A stretch of DNA of 64,000 nucleotides, taken from contig NC_060024.1 in assembly GCF_021134715.1 (NCBI RefSeq), positions 1,798,001 through 1,862,000 of the forward strand, in the 5' to 3' direction. Within the stretch, counting starts at the first letter, position 1. Each line of letters begins with the position of its first letter. This DNA comes from Daphnia pulex (taxonomy: Eukaryota > Arthropoda > Branchiopoda > Diplostraca > Daphniidae). Below are positions 24,673-37,000 of this stretch, in pieces. The notes beneath the pieces were generated by a model. The model ran no database searches. It was not told where the DNA came from and was given only the letters and a program-made list of their open reading frames with translations. The translations under genes and the position numbers were made by a program.

Positions 24673-27300
24673 GCCAGACTTTGCCCGTATGTTCCCTTTT
24701 GTGCCTATTCCGTCGACCATTGGAAGCAATTTTGTATTCCCCTCCCCCCTTACTGTTCTGGAATCCGTCGATAACAATTGTCGCTCCCTTCCCTTTGTTT
24801 CATTCAATGTGAATTTATGTGTCTCGCTTTCTCCAGTTGTAACTTGAAATCGTAAAACCTCATAATACGATAATTTCAATAAATTGTTCATTCACATCGA
24901 AAATATTTTCAGTTATTATTAGCATGGTCGAAGAGGGGGGTGGTTTGTTCACGCACTATAATTTTCCCCTAAGGCTTGATCCTCGGGTTTACAGGTTTTT
25001 TTCAAAGCCTTGACTCTAATCTATCTCTTGTGTGTGTTGCCGTGTGCTGCCTTGATTGGGACAGGGGCATGTCGTTAGAGGCGAGGTTAGAGGCGCAGGA
25101 TTGGACCCGGCCGGGTCGTCGCAGCAGATCGTCCCATCCGGGCGTACTGATCCTGTTCATGTTAAGGTAAACTTTGACGACGGCCAGTCTCGACGTCGCA
25201 GGCTTGTCACGGAGTCAAACATTCTCGTCTGGTACTATCGATGAAGTTGATTTGCTTCGTTTTCGAACCGTCACCATAGTTATACGCCAGAGGCAGAGTG
25301 TAGTTACTCACGGTTGAGTTGCAGGAGGCAGTTTGATGATTGGGCTACTGAATTGCGCTGAATTGGATCTATATACATGCAAATTCCATGTTGTCACGAT
25401 CGAACCTGAACTTTTAACCTACTCGGTGGAGGCGTTCGCTTAGTTACAAATTGAAATGAAGAAGAGGTCAAGAAAATTAGATTTTGAAACCTTTTCGTTC
25501 TAATGGCAGATTGATCGGCCCTTTTCTGTGCGCGACAGCTCAAAACTTTGATCCCCATGACGGCTGAACAAAACCTGCTTTATTACTTGACTTGTTTTGG
25601 TACGAAAAGAACTTTCACCCGCTTTCACCGTCGAAAAAATGTCTCAATCAATCAATTGGTGGCCGATTCTGTTGGAACGAATATTTAAGGAGCTGAGAAC
25701 TTCCAGAGTCATAAATCTTGGCATTGAAAATTTGAAACAACATATTAATTGAATATTGACATCTTTGACTGCAAGAATATGGAAACCAGTTTTTAATTGT
25801 CTTTTTTTTTTAATTTGAAACTTAGGAAGAATTGCATAGCGACTATAGCTATACTGATGAAAGGTAGCTCAGCCAAAACTCACCAATAACATAATTAAGG
25901 ACAGTGGGAGAATGAATGATACTAATGCGTTGGGCAATCTCGTCGCCAATCGAATAATATTTTGTGGCGTGTGATGGACGTTTCATGCCATAGACGAATT
26001 TGCTGGCGTCTCTCATGCGCCGGGTTTCCTTATTTGAATTTAGAACAAATTGAAATTTTGGGAAAAATGTGTCGTTACATCGAATTCCCGTCTTCCTTTT
26101 AATTTAACAAATTGAAAATTTCAGGTCAACGACAAAACGTGTGGATATTGGGTTACACACGCCATATACTATGTTCAAGCATACTGATTTCCAAACTGTT
26201 TTGATAAGCATATCGACTAAAAAGCTCACAATTGAGACAAAAAGCGTCCGATATGGTCTGTCCGTTCACCCGTAAAAATCAGTTCTAGTATATCAAGTTA
26301 CTTTATACATGTGTCGAAGCTGTTGGGGGTTGATGGCAACCAGCCAGTCTAAACAAGGAGCTATTGTCGACGCATCGAATCAAACTAGGTATATATGTGT
26401 GCTGCTGTTATTTCCAATTTGGTCCTTTGCGTGCTCATGTGTTTATAGTTTCGGTTACAGGATTCGTATATACCTATATACCCAACACGGAGCTGCAATG
26501 CATGCGTGACACCAGACAGGTTTTATTTATATATTATATGTCGTAGTTGCAGTATACGTGCGCCAATTTAACTAATACAATTTCTCATTTGAATCTTTTT
26601 TTTTTTTCGCCAGAGTGCTGCTGCAACGACCTTGCTGTATTCTGTGTGTGCATACACTCTCGCCCTCCCAGTATGCCAAATTGATCAAAATCCGCTTTTG
26701 GGCATTTGTATTATTATTCACTTTTGCTTATTGGAAAATCAGCAACTTTCGATGAATCCTATGTGCATGACCATAGGAAGCAATGATGGAAATTCGAATG
26801 CTAATTTCATCAGTTTTCAAGTGAGTTTTCGTGAAATGCAAACCTGCTTGACAATTTTTTTACTGTAAGAATAATGTGTGGGGCTCAACTCACTCGCACT
26901 CGCACTCGCGCTCAACTCGCTGTGGGCGTCAACTTGAGCGCGGTTAGCGTTGGCAAACGAGAAGCAAAGTCGAATCAGGCAGAAATGAAATCCTCGCTAA
27001 TAATTCCGAAGTAATATTCGATTCCTTATTTTCCTTATTTTCCTTATTTTATCGTGCCATGTAGCTGCTTGTAGGTTACTCCTTTGCGCCGCTGCAATCG
27101 CCCCGTTCGTGAGTACCTGATTGATTTATTATATAATTTATATTCCATCCCGGTGCTGAAATGGGAAAGGCGTTCAACTTTTCGATCTTCAAACTAGACG
27201 GTAACCGGTCACTGGCGAGCAGCACTGCAATTGTGGGAGGGTAGCTGCTGTGTCTGTGTGTAGTCAAGATCGAGAGACGGAAGGGCTGATGGCCATCTCA
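24673..27300. other. Mostly non-coding; one or two exon-like pieces
   Basis: Contains the 3' end of the 24.2-kb gene (AATAAA at 24878), then no complete gene. Possible exons are at 25884-26028 (minus, listed separately) and 25056-25244 (plus, GRTDPVHVKVNFDDGQ, unplaced). A short ACTCGC repeat lies at about 26889-26915 and a 'ttccttattt' repeat at 27022-27050. Confidence 0.4.
25884..26028 (-). CDS. Candidate internal exon of an unknown gene
   Basis: A 145-bp open segment bounded by an acceptor-like AG (26030-26029) and a strong donor (gtgagt, 25883-25878). It reads ETRRMRDASKFVYGMKRPSH, then ATKYYSIGDEIAQRISIIHS and PTVLNYVI with no stop. The composition looks coding, but no family is recognised and the neighbouring exons are uncertain; a second possible minus-strand exon ends at a gtgagt donor near 25316. 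Confidence 0.35.
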
Positions 27301-27302
27301 GT

Positions 27303-27463
27303 GGGTTATATGCAATATTTTTGAAAAACACTTCTAACAAAAAGTAATCAGAATTAAATTTCCGATTTTTTTGTGTAAAAAAAAAAATTACACAACAAAT
27401 TCGGAGATTTAATTCTGATTACTTTTTGTTAGAAGTGTTTTTCAAAAATATTGCATATAACCC
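27303..27463. mobile_element. Near-perfect 161-bp foldback (MITE-like)
   Basis: The left arm (27303-27371) and the right arm (about 27396-27463) are almost exact reverse complements around a short A-rich centre; the outer ends read gggttatatgcaata and tattgcatataaccc. The near-identity of the arms suggests recent insertion or gene-conversion maintenance. It lies about 600 bp upstream of HERC2 exon 2. Confidence 0.9.
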
Positions 27464-27935
27464 CTGCTATTTAACAAAATCATCGGCGGGTAATCAGCTG
27501 TTCCACACAAGCTTATGGGAAAACCGCTGAAAACTGCCATCTCTATCTCTACCTCATTGTGCTGCCAACTGGTGGGTGGCTTCCAGTCCCCGGACTCCTA
27601 TCCCTTACAGTCCTTACAGCGCGGGATAGGACTGCTTTCTCCTCTATACTCCTCCCTGGTCAATGGTCCAACCTCCAACGCGATACCAGCGCCACCGCGC
27701 AACGTCGTCTGCTGAAATTAAATAATATGTCAGGCCGTCACCGTCAGAGATTCAGTGATGGACTCAGGTCTCAGGGTACATGGAATAAAACAATTGCAGC
27801 TTTTCAACAAAAGTTTTATTCTTTTCTTAGTGGCATAACATTGCAAATTGCGAATTTCGTTTTTCAATTTCAGCTTTTACTTCATCCACATAATAAATAC
27901 AGTAATTTAATTCATCTATAAAACAGTTATTTCCA

Positions 27936-27959
27936 CCTTATGATTATAATCATAAGGTT
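27936..27959. repeat. 24-bp perfect palindrome upstream of HERC2
   Basis: Exact inverted repeat (accttatgatta / taatcataaggt) with no loop, about 120 bp before the first HERC2 coding codon. Its role is unknown. Confidence 0.75.
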
Positions 27960-28056
27960 AATGTTAATATAACCTATAATCATGTTAAATGTTGATGTTG
28001 TTTATATTTGTTAAACCATTCAGGTTTAATGGAAGATTGAATTTGCTTATTCCAAC

Positions 28057-31000
28057 ATGCCAGCGCCAACTTCTGCTATTCTTCCCCGACCAAATGCTTC
28101 TTCTAAGACAATTTTTGTCAACCATATGAGCACAAAAAAGCAAATGAATAACACACTGCAAAATAGTCACGATTTTGGAATGATGAAGTTTGATCTTCAG
28201 TTACTTCTTGAAAGGCAATCTCTAAATGAAACCTGGAACAAATTAGTGAAAAATGGGTTGCTAACATCAGATCAGATAAACCTGAATGTTGATGGAATTA
28301 ACAATAAAACTATTGGTTCACCAAGTGGGAATTTCCCTTGTGCTTGCTGTGATGGTGAGTGTGATTTAAAATGTCAAACTCTCTCTCAAAACTCTACCAG
28401 TTCAGAAAGACCAGTAGTCAAATTTCTCAATTCCTGGGCATGGAACAAGGATGTTGGTAAGTTTCATTTTATTATGAATAAAGCTAATAATAAAAATAAC
28501 ATTTTATTTTTCACAAAAGGTTTAGACAGCATGTTTGAATTTAGGAAGAATTTGGAGTTGCAATTAGAAGATCTGTGCACAAAATCTGCTCAGAGCACCT
28601 TGTGTCTTCAGAATTTACTGAAACAACTAACACTTTTCCGTCGGCACATTGAAGAAATAGGCAAAGTTCGCCATGTCGAAGATTCGAGAGCCAGGATTAT
28701 TGGGGGTTTGAACAAAGATGAATTGGATAAATCCAATGTCCAAAGAAAGTGGTAGTACCAAAATATATTTCAATTACAAAATCTTGAACTGTGGTAATAC
28801 AAAGACTTCAAATACTAGGGTGTATGAAGAGATAGATAGTACTTCAACAGAGAAGAACAAAAATGTCTCGTCATCACCTCGAACCATCATGACTACCTTA
28901 ACTGAAGTAGGATCCAATGCTGCTCTCAATTTTCTCTTTGCATTTTTTCGTCGGGCTTGGCAATCAGGTTAGTATCTCAGCAGGTGTTATTTATAACTAA
29001 AACATTTTCATCCCATTATTTATTTTGAATAGGTGAAGACGGAGATGCTTGTTTTGAGTTGCTGGTTCATGCGCTTGAATCACTTCGCAGTTTACCTCCT
29101 ACCTCAATTTTTCACCTACTACATCAGAGGGATAATAACACGTTTGGATTGTGGTTTAGACTGCTCGACAAGTCCACCTCTTTTCTGCGTTCCATTGTTT
29201 TCGAGTACGCTTGATAAGATTATGAGATTTTATTACGTCAAAATGTTAATCATTTTTTAAAATTATTTCTTCAGGGAAAATTCTTGCTCTATTCCTCTTC
29301 GAGATAGGCAAGTGGCACTGCAGCTTTTGTTAGAAATCAGCATTCAACGTGGTAGCCTTCTCTGCGTTTTACAAACTGTTCACCTTTTACTCGAGTTGTG
29401 GGACGTTGAAGAGAGTGGACAAGTAATTCTTTTAAAATCATCATTTTTAAAATTATTTCTCCATCTATTGGATTTCTTTTGTTTGATTAGGACAATCGTT
29501 CTAATAATCGGGGTCTCACGGTCGCTCCTTTGATACTAACTCTCCGACGATGGAGTGCTGTCCAGCAAGCACAAACTGGTTCATCCAAAGAGTACATCGA
29601 CGAAATGTATGCTACTAGTCCATCGGCTTGTCTCTTGAGGCAGGCTAGCTTATCGCCCGAACCAGAAGATGGTGACAAAGATGTCGATGTTGATCTCTAT
29701 CAAGCCGCTGTTCTGATTTTGGCTCATTTGGATCGCTTAGCATCTCCATTTATTCAAACATTTAAATCGGTACTTTATTTCAATTTCGCTAATTCTTTGC
29801 AGACTTGTGATTTGTTTTACATTGCTATTTTTAGGATCGCGTAGTTATGGAAAATACTTTAATTCGATTGGATTTGAGCGCCGCTACGGTGGATCGTTTC
29901 ACAGTAGTCCAGAAACTTCCAATAACGATAGATCAAGTTGTCTGCACAGCCCTTGGTCTCCTCATTCTTTCCGGCGATGGCAAAGTGTACACAATCAGCT
30001 ACAACGATCAAGAACCGGTCAGTTTAGTCTTGCTCAGGTTGTTAATATTTAGATACATGTGCAATAAAATTATTTTCCGTTTGTTCACTAAGCAACAAAC
30101 AAAGACATGCTGATCCATTTATTTCTTTATTTCTTAGACGCTTAGAAACCTCAACTGTTTTTCAGCCTTTCCTGTTGCTGAAATTGGATTTATGGCAGGC
30201 AACTGTGTGTGTGCCGTTCTAACTCATTCCGGACAAGTTTACTTGTGGCCTTGGATGGAAGATAGCGACGACAATCCAACAATGGTCATCATTTCCGATC
30301 AAGATATTGTTCGAATTAGTTGTGGAGATGAATATGGGTAAAAATTTCCGTTTTCTTTCTCTTCTTCCTCTCGAAAAGTTGTACATAATTTGTTAATTAT
30401 GTGGTTGTTTATTCCCCATTCAGGGTTGCGTTGTCCAAGAACGGAGAAATTTACATTTGGGGTGTTCAATCGAGTGGTTCGCAGCAAGCTGTGTTGTTTT
30501 CCCATTTCTGTTCTCAGAGAATAGTAGATGTTCATTGCTACTTTGATCATGCTGCTGTCGTCACCGAGGCTGGGAGTGTCCACTGCTTTCTTCTAAGCGA
30601 AGCGTTTGGCAGTCAAAACAGTCACATCAGTCGTGCTGCTGCAGCTCATAATAGCCCCGTGGAATCTTTGTTACCGTATAACATTCAGAGGGTCTGGCTG
30701 CTCCCCGTAGACCAGTGCAACCCATACAGCTGCAACTGTTGCATCGTAGGACTAACAGACAAAGGTGCCCTGTACGTCAGTCCAGCTCCGTCGAATCAGC
30801 AACGATGGATGCATCACGTAGGGGCCATTTTGATCAAAGGCCTAGATGGTTAGAATGAATAATTAATTTTTCAGCGTGTCATCCAAGATTGATTTTTTAC
30901 ACATTTATACTCATTCATAGGGCGAAAAATTGCACAAGTTGAAGCTGCTCACAAATTTCTGCTCGTCCGAACGGATAACGGACAGGTGTTTGGGTGGTTT

Positions 31001-34000
31001 CCTTCTGAAAAATTTCCGAGTTCACAGACTTCACATAATGGTCAGTCGTGGAATTCCACCTTCCAGAATCGCTGGCCAATTCACGTCACGCCAATAGTGG
31101 AACTGAATTCTTCCTTTCAAGGAATTGCAACGGATGGAAGCCAGGTGAATTCGTTTAGAAAATAATTGTTACTTTCGTAGATGATTGCAATTCATTTTTC
31201 GTCGACAGATCTTTGCTTGGGGTAACTCGAGTCTGAAACCAGTGTCGGCAGAATACCTGCCCTACATTTTGGAACCAGTCAGCGAGACCCTTGAAATGTT
31301 GGAACAATTATTGGAACGCGTCTGCGTTCATTTGGATCCTCTATCTGATTGGCCGCCTCCACAGGACGTTGAGTGCATAGCTGTTGCCTCATTGAATTTA
31401 CTCAGGCTTCAGGTATAAACACGTAGTCTAAAGTGATGATCCTATTTTTCTTTTTCTAACGATGAATTTTGCTTTTTCATTCGTTAGTTTCAATGGATTT
31501 TGAGTCACGGAGATCAAGCAGGCATTGAAGTTGGACATCACGGCTGCTCCTTGCCTGTGTTGCAGCGTTTGAAGAACCACGTTATTGCTCTTGCAGGTGG
31601 AAATCCAAATCTGGGTGCTGTACAAGTTACAGCTCAAGCTGTTCTTCAATTGGCTTGGAGTCTTCTTTTGCCTACTGCTTCAGAAAGAGCTTCAGCGTTG
31701 GCCACACTTTTGCAAAGAGACGACGAATATGATAGTTGTATGTCCATAGAGAGATGCATTTCATTGGCTTGCCATCATCTAAGATCATTGCAATTTGTTT
31801 TAAAGGTGGTGGACGTTTCATGGCCGATTTATTGGTGACTTCCATGATGGCGGATGGAGGCTTAGAAGCAGCTTTCGAAGCTTCGTTGCTAGGTAAACCA
31901 GATAAAACCAATTTTATTGAAGTAATTTTTATTGTATGTTACTATCAAATTTTTCAGCTGAAGCAAATGATCTTGAGATCAACGGCCGATGCAATAACGA
32001 CGCGGTATTGAGAATTCAGACTCAGGTCGTGAACAACCCATTAACTCAACGAGCAATGGACGATGCTGCCAACAAGGCCAAACTCCGCACACCTGAAGCT
32101 GTGTCTAATCAGTTCACATCTTCCAGCGTTCCTTTGCCGCAACTCGTCCACCAGTTGCTAAGGAATTTCAGTCAGCAATCTTTAAGCGCATTGCGCAACA
32201 TTGGGGGTTGTGATGAGACGGAGGAGACGCCGCCTGTTGCCAGCGATCCCGGACTTCAATTGCTGCTGCAGTTCCAGCGGTTGCTACTTATTAGGTTATA
32301 CTCTGAGGATTCTTTCAACGTGGCTGCCAGCGGTTTACTATTCAAGTACGTTTCTTGGCTGTGCGATCACACCAAAGAAAACCTTGAAGCTTGCTCTGTT
32401 TTGCTGGGGCAACAGCCTAGCGCCGTCAGCGGCATAATGACTGCAATTCGCAATAGCGTTGTTGGTATGCTAATTCAACTGATTTGTTTTCATGATTGTT
32501 GTTCTAAAGACTTGTATCTTTTAGGTATCCTCTTGGCTGAATTCGTCATCGGACTCATTCTTTTAGAGCAACAGCGTCCGGAGCATCATCTAAATTTGCC
32601 TCTGGATCAGCTGAGTTCTATACTTGCCCTCCTAAACAAAGTGGCCGGGCAATTGCCCATGCAGTTTATGGAGAGAGAGATTGTATCGTGGCCGGGCGTC
32701 TTTGGTAAGCGTGTTCATCATTATTACTTGATTATTTTACGGATGGCCAGGATTTAGTGGGCTACAATGTTTCTCGTCACACAGCTTGGCCTACATCCGT
32801 CAATGAATCTTCTCAGCTGAATGGCACACCGCAACATCGACCGTCGGTTCCGAAACAACTTCAAACATTGCCGCTGATTCGCCGGGCGGAATTCGAGAAC
32901 CATAACAAAGACGGAGGGCTCTGGTTGATCATCAGTGGCAAAATCTACGACATTCAAGATTTCAAGTATGACATTTCAATACTAAATGCAAAACTCCAGA
33001 AAATGAAAATGATTTGAATGTAGAACGATAGCCCCTTGTGGTGGGGAACTCCTTGTCCGATGGGCTGGATGTGATGCGACCGATGCTTTTATGGGGGCTT
33101 GTCACTCCGCTTCGGCTCAGGCCTTACTACAAACCTTTTGCGTGGGAACGCTAGAGCAAGAAGAATTGGATGAAGATAAACAGAAAGAAACTTGTAATGT
33201 TTCCGTCCCATTATCTAGTGCGGCCGCGATTGAAAGGTACTTTTTCAAATTTCATTCGTTTTTGCTATAGTTCTTCTATATTTTTAAAAAATGATTTTTT
33301 AGTTTCAGAGATTTGGCCTTCCATTTGAGTATCTTGATCGGGGCAAATTCCCGAAAATTAATCCGCTCACTTCATTTGCAACCTTTGAAAGACAACTCTT
33401 CTTCGTGGTTAAATGCAACTTTCTTTAAAGGAGGCTTACAGGTAAACTTTAATTTTACTGTATAACATCAACAGCCAGAAAAAAGGAATTGTTTGTCATA
33501 ATTTCAACATAGGACCAATTACCTCTTGATCCGTTCAATGAGGAAAAAGGTGACGTGCGGACATGTGGCAGCAGTTGCCCTCCTTCCGTGGCTTCAACTC
33601 CTTGCGACGTTCCTGCAATTCCGGAAGAGCCACTGGAAACTCCCGTCTCAGAGTTTGAACGCCTGCAATTCTGGTTGTACCAGTTGGCAGAGAAAACCTC
33701 CGAGATGGAAGAACTTCCGTTGCGATCATTTCGCTCAATGGTGATTCACAATCAACTACTGTCTGGACCACCCAACTTGGACCAAGATCATCCATTGGAG
33801 GAAGTTGGTTGGCTATTGCTTGCAGTCTTGCTTTACCATCACGGTGCTGCCGGTTTGGTGTTTAACAAAACGCAAATAGAAGCAAAAGCGCTACCAGCCG
33901 AAATCCTGGTGCTTTTTAAGACCGTCCAGCGATGCAAGTGGCAACTTTTTCAACAGCGCCAAAAAATAGACCAGTCGCACAAGGAAGTTTGTAGTCCCGT

Positions 34001-37000
34001 AATGGATAAGTGCAGGTATAACCATTTAACCTACCTGCGTAATATGCCTGTTGTCATTTTGCTTGAATTATTTTAGGTTTCTACTCTATGAAGTTAAACC
34101 AGCTGTGAAACTTCAGCAGTCACGTAGCCCGACTGAAAATTCGTCTAGATTCCGGCAGTTAGTCAAGTCTTATTGGCACTCGGTTGTCGTATCAGATGCT
34201 TCCGCCGCTTCGTCCGATATTAGCCGTGAGTCATCTGTAGCAGAATCGAAAATTGGGGAAGATTATAAATTAGACCCTTTGCTGACAAACGACATCGTGA
34301 ATTTCGTTTGCAACAGCGAAGTAACTGATGTCGAGTCCCTACGCCGAGCAATCAATTGTCAGGTAATGATAGAATTTTGTTTTTAATGTTTTCGATGCCC
34401 TAACCGACTAAACTTATGGATTTTCAGGTTACACGGGCGAATCTTCGATTGAACGGTTACCGGACCCTGTTGAGACTGTTGTATGCTACCAAGCTCAACG
34501 ACAGCAGCTTGGTTGGCATTTTCATAGGTTTTCTGGGCTGTAACGTAGTCGGAGTTCAACCAATATCCTCGGTGGAACCGACTCGTTTCGTTTCCGTTCA
34601 AGATCGCGCATCTTTGTCTCTGCTCCGTAAGATGCTTCTCCGTTTTTGCGCCAAACAGCTTCAGGCCATCGTGTGGGAGTGCAGAAACCAAAGCACGGAT
34701 GTCGAGTATCATCCGAAAAGTAGGATCGTTACCTTCCTGCTCTCAATCGTCAGCTCGGCAGCTTTGTCTGGCGAAGAAACCGATACACTTGTTACTCTTG
34801 GAATACCGGCAATTGTGTTGGCGCTGAGGAAACAGCTGGCCTTTCAGTCACAGACACCGCCCATTTCCAAGGTCCAAGTGATTTTGGATGAAGGAGTGAG
34901 TCGTAGGAAAGGAGCCATTTCAACCGGCAACGATTCATTGGCGACGCTTGCCCTAAGCGGCCAAGAAGCTGCTGCTGCCATGAAACTTGGCGTCCGTGTC
35001 GTAAGAGGACCTGACTGGAAATGGGGCGATCAAGTATAACTATTTTAAATAAATTCAGTGGTTAAATTTATTGACGTTTGTTTAATTCCACGTTAGGATG
35101 GAATTCCACCTGGAGAAGGTCGTGTCGTTGGGGATCTGGGCGAAGACGGATGGGTTCGAGTTCAGTGGTACAATGGAGCCACCAATTCCTATCGGATGGG
35201 TAGAGAAGACAAGTATGATCTGCGATTGGCTTATCCGACGACTCCGTCTTGCACGGTGACCAAAACCTCGGATTCCGTGACGCCTCAACATGAAACTATC
35301 AATGAACAACTTCATCAGTGCTTTCCGCAAATCACTTGTGAGTTCTTTTTACTCCCCCCAAATAATTGTCTATATGTGGCCATTAATGAGCGTATTTGTT
35401 TTTGGTTCAAAGGTCCTTTCGATTCCAAGGGCCCGAAGCACACCTTACTTGCACTTTGCGACACTTTTTTGCTGTCCCATTTCCTTCAAATTGCCACTCG
35501 CCCATTTTCAAATGATTCGTCGTTGGCATTGACCGTGCGGACGTGGCGAGCGAATGTTGAGAGCCGCTACATCGACAACCAGTTGCAAGATACGCAGTGG
35601 ACGGAACTCCCTTTCATTCGTACAATTGCCGCCGTTTCACTCAACAGCCCATGCTCCGCCGTACACAAGTTCGTATAAAATTGTGTTTTCAATTATCTTT
35701 GTTTCATCATAATTCATTGAGATTTTTTGTGCATTCCATAGAGAATTTTGTTCACCCCTGTGGCTGCAACTGCTAGTGAAACTCATCAAAGCTGGCGGTG
35801 ATCCAGTGTGCGAAGAAACTTCATTTTCACTGACTGCTCAACTTCAAGCCATCGACTTGCTGCGAGTCTTACTGCCAGAGTGGACCGGCACTGTTGACCA
35901 ACAGAAAGAATTTCTGATCCAGCTGGTGGACCTTTTAGCTGAGCATGTTTTGCTGACTAAACCAGACGTCGTTCTCGAAATGGCACATTCTGAAAATCGC
36001 CCGTCACAGAGTGATGGTATCAAACTTTTGCGAAACTTTTCTTCTTTTGATGTGTCATTATTTAATTGAATTTTCACTTAGACTCGGACGTGGCTGTTCC
36101 CAAGGTCCCCTTGACGAGCTGCTACAACGCAACGATAGCCGATGCTCTGGTTGGCCTACTGCGTCACTTGTACACGTTCCCCAAGTGGACCCCGCTGATC
36201 ACTCACCTGTTGCTACGTTCCAGCACAGGCAACCACTACGCGGCGTCTTTAGCATTTATTGGTGGTGTCACAAATAAACCAAGGATCGGAGGCGACATCG
36301 TCACTTTGGATGGCCGCTACGGTAAATTTTGGCTATTTTTCATTTGGTTCATTACAAATGGTTTTTAATTTAATGTTGTTGAACGTAGGCGCTGTTATAT
36401 GTATTCGTCCCAGTGGACAACTTCATGTGCAACTGCGAACTTCAGGAGAAGTGGTTTTTGTTCCATTGACGTCAGTCCGGGCTACTCACAGTCTGATAGA
36501 GACGCGCCACATGCCTCTGACACACGAAATAGTCGCTTTCTTCATCCAGCTCTTAACCGCGGCCACCGAGGAAATGGAAAAAGTCGAGGGATTCGATGAA
36601 GATCTGTTACGGGAGCAGCTCATCAAGGCTCTGCAACTGAAAGCCTCTCGAGCTATTTTGTTGCATCCGGAATGCTTGCAGTTGGCTTTGATGAGCCCCG
36701 TTTCTGATGAACCATCCGAGGCGGCTGCTTTACAGAACTCATCGCCATTCCAGACTCCAACACTCGTTACAGTGCGCACTGCATCCGCCAGTTTGGTAAA
36801 ATTCATCTTTCATTTTAAATTGATCTCTTACGCAATATTTATCCTTTTTTTGTGTTTGTTTTCAGTCGGGCCCTTATTCTCTGGCGTCTTCTTTGCCGGC
36901 CGTGACTAGTCTTTCTAATTTGGAATCACCTGGACTGCAAAAGTCTCACTCCCTTCCGGAGTTAGACCAACAACCGCGTTCTTCTAACGGAGGTCAATCA

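Noticed and set aside
24436..24891. 151-codon minus-strand frame opposite the 24.2-kb gene, Ser/Ala/Asn-rich
   Set aside because: It is the complement of the glycine-codon repeat in the plus-strand second exon and has no promoter or splice support.
25056..25244. Plus-strand frame GRTDPVHVKVNFDDGQ, slightly like ligand-gated channel N-termini
   Set aside because: The resemblance is weak, the frame has no proper start, and no channel motifs such as the Cys-loop follow.
28740..28830. Apparent frameshift in HERC2 (reading frame ends at TAG 28753 and resumes in +1)
   Set aside because: A 70-bp intron with GT at 28749 and AG at 28817-28818 joins the two frames exactly and gives a sensible protein, so no lesion is needed.
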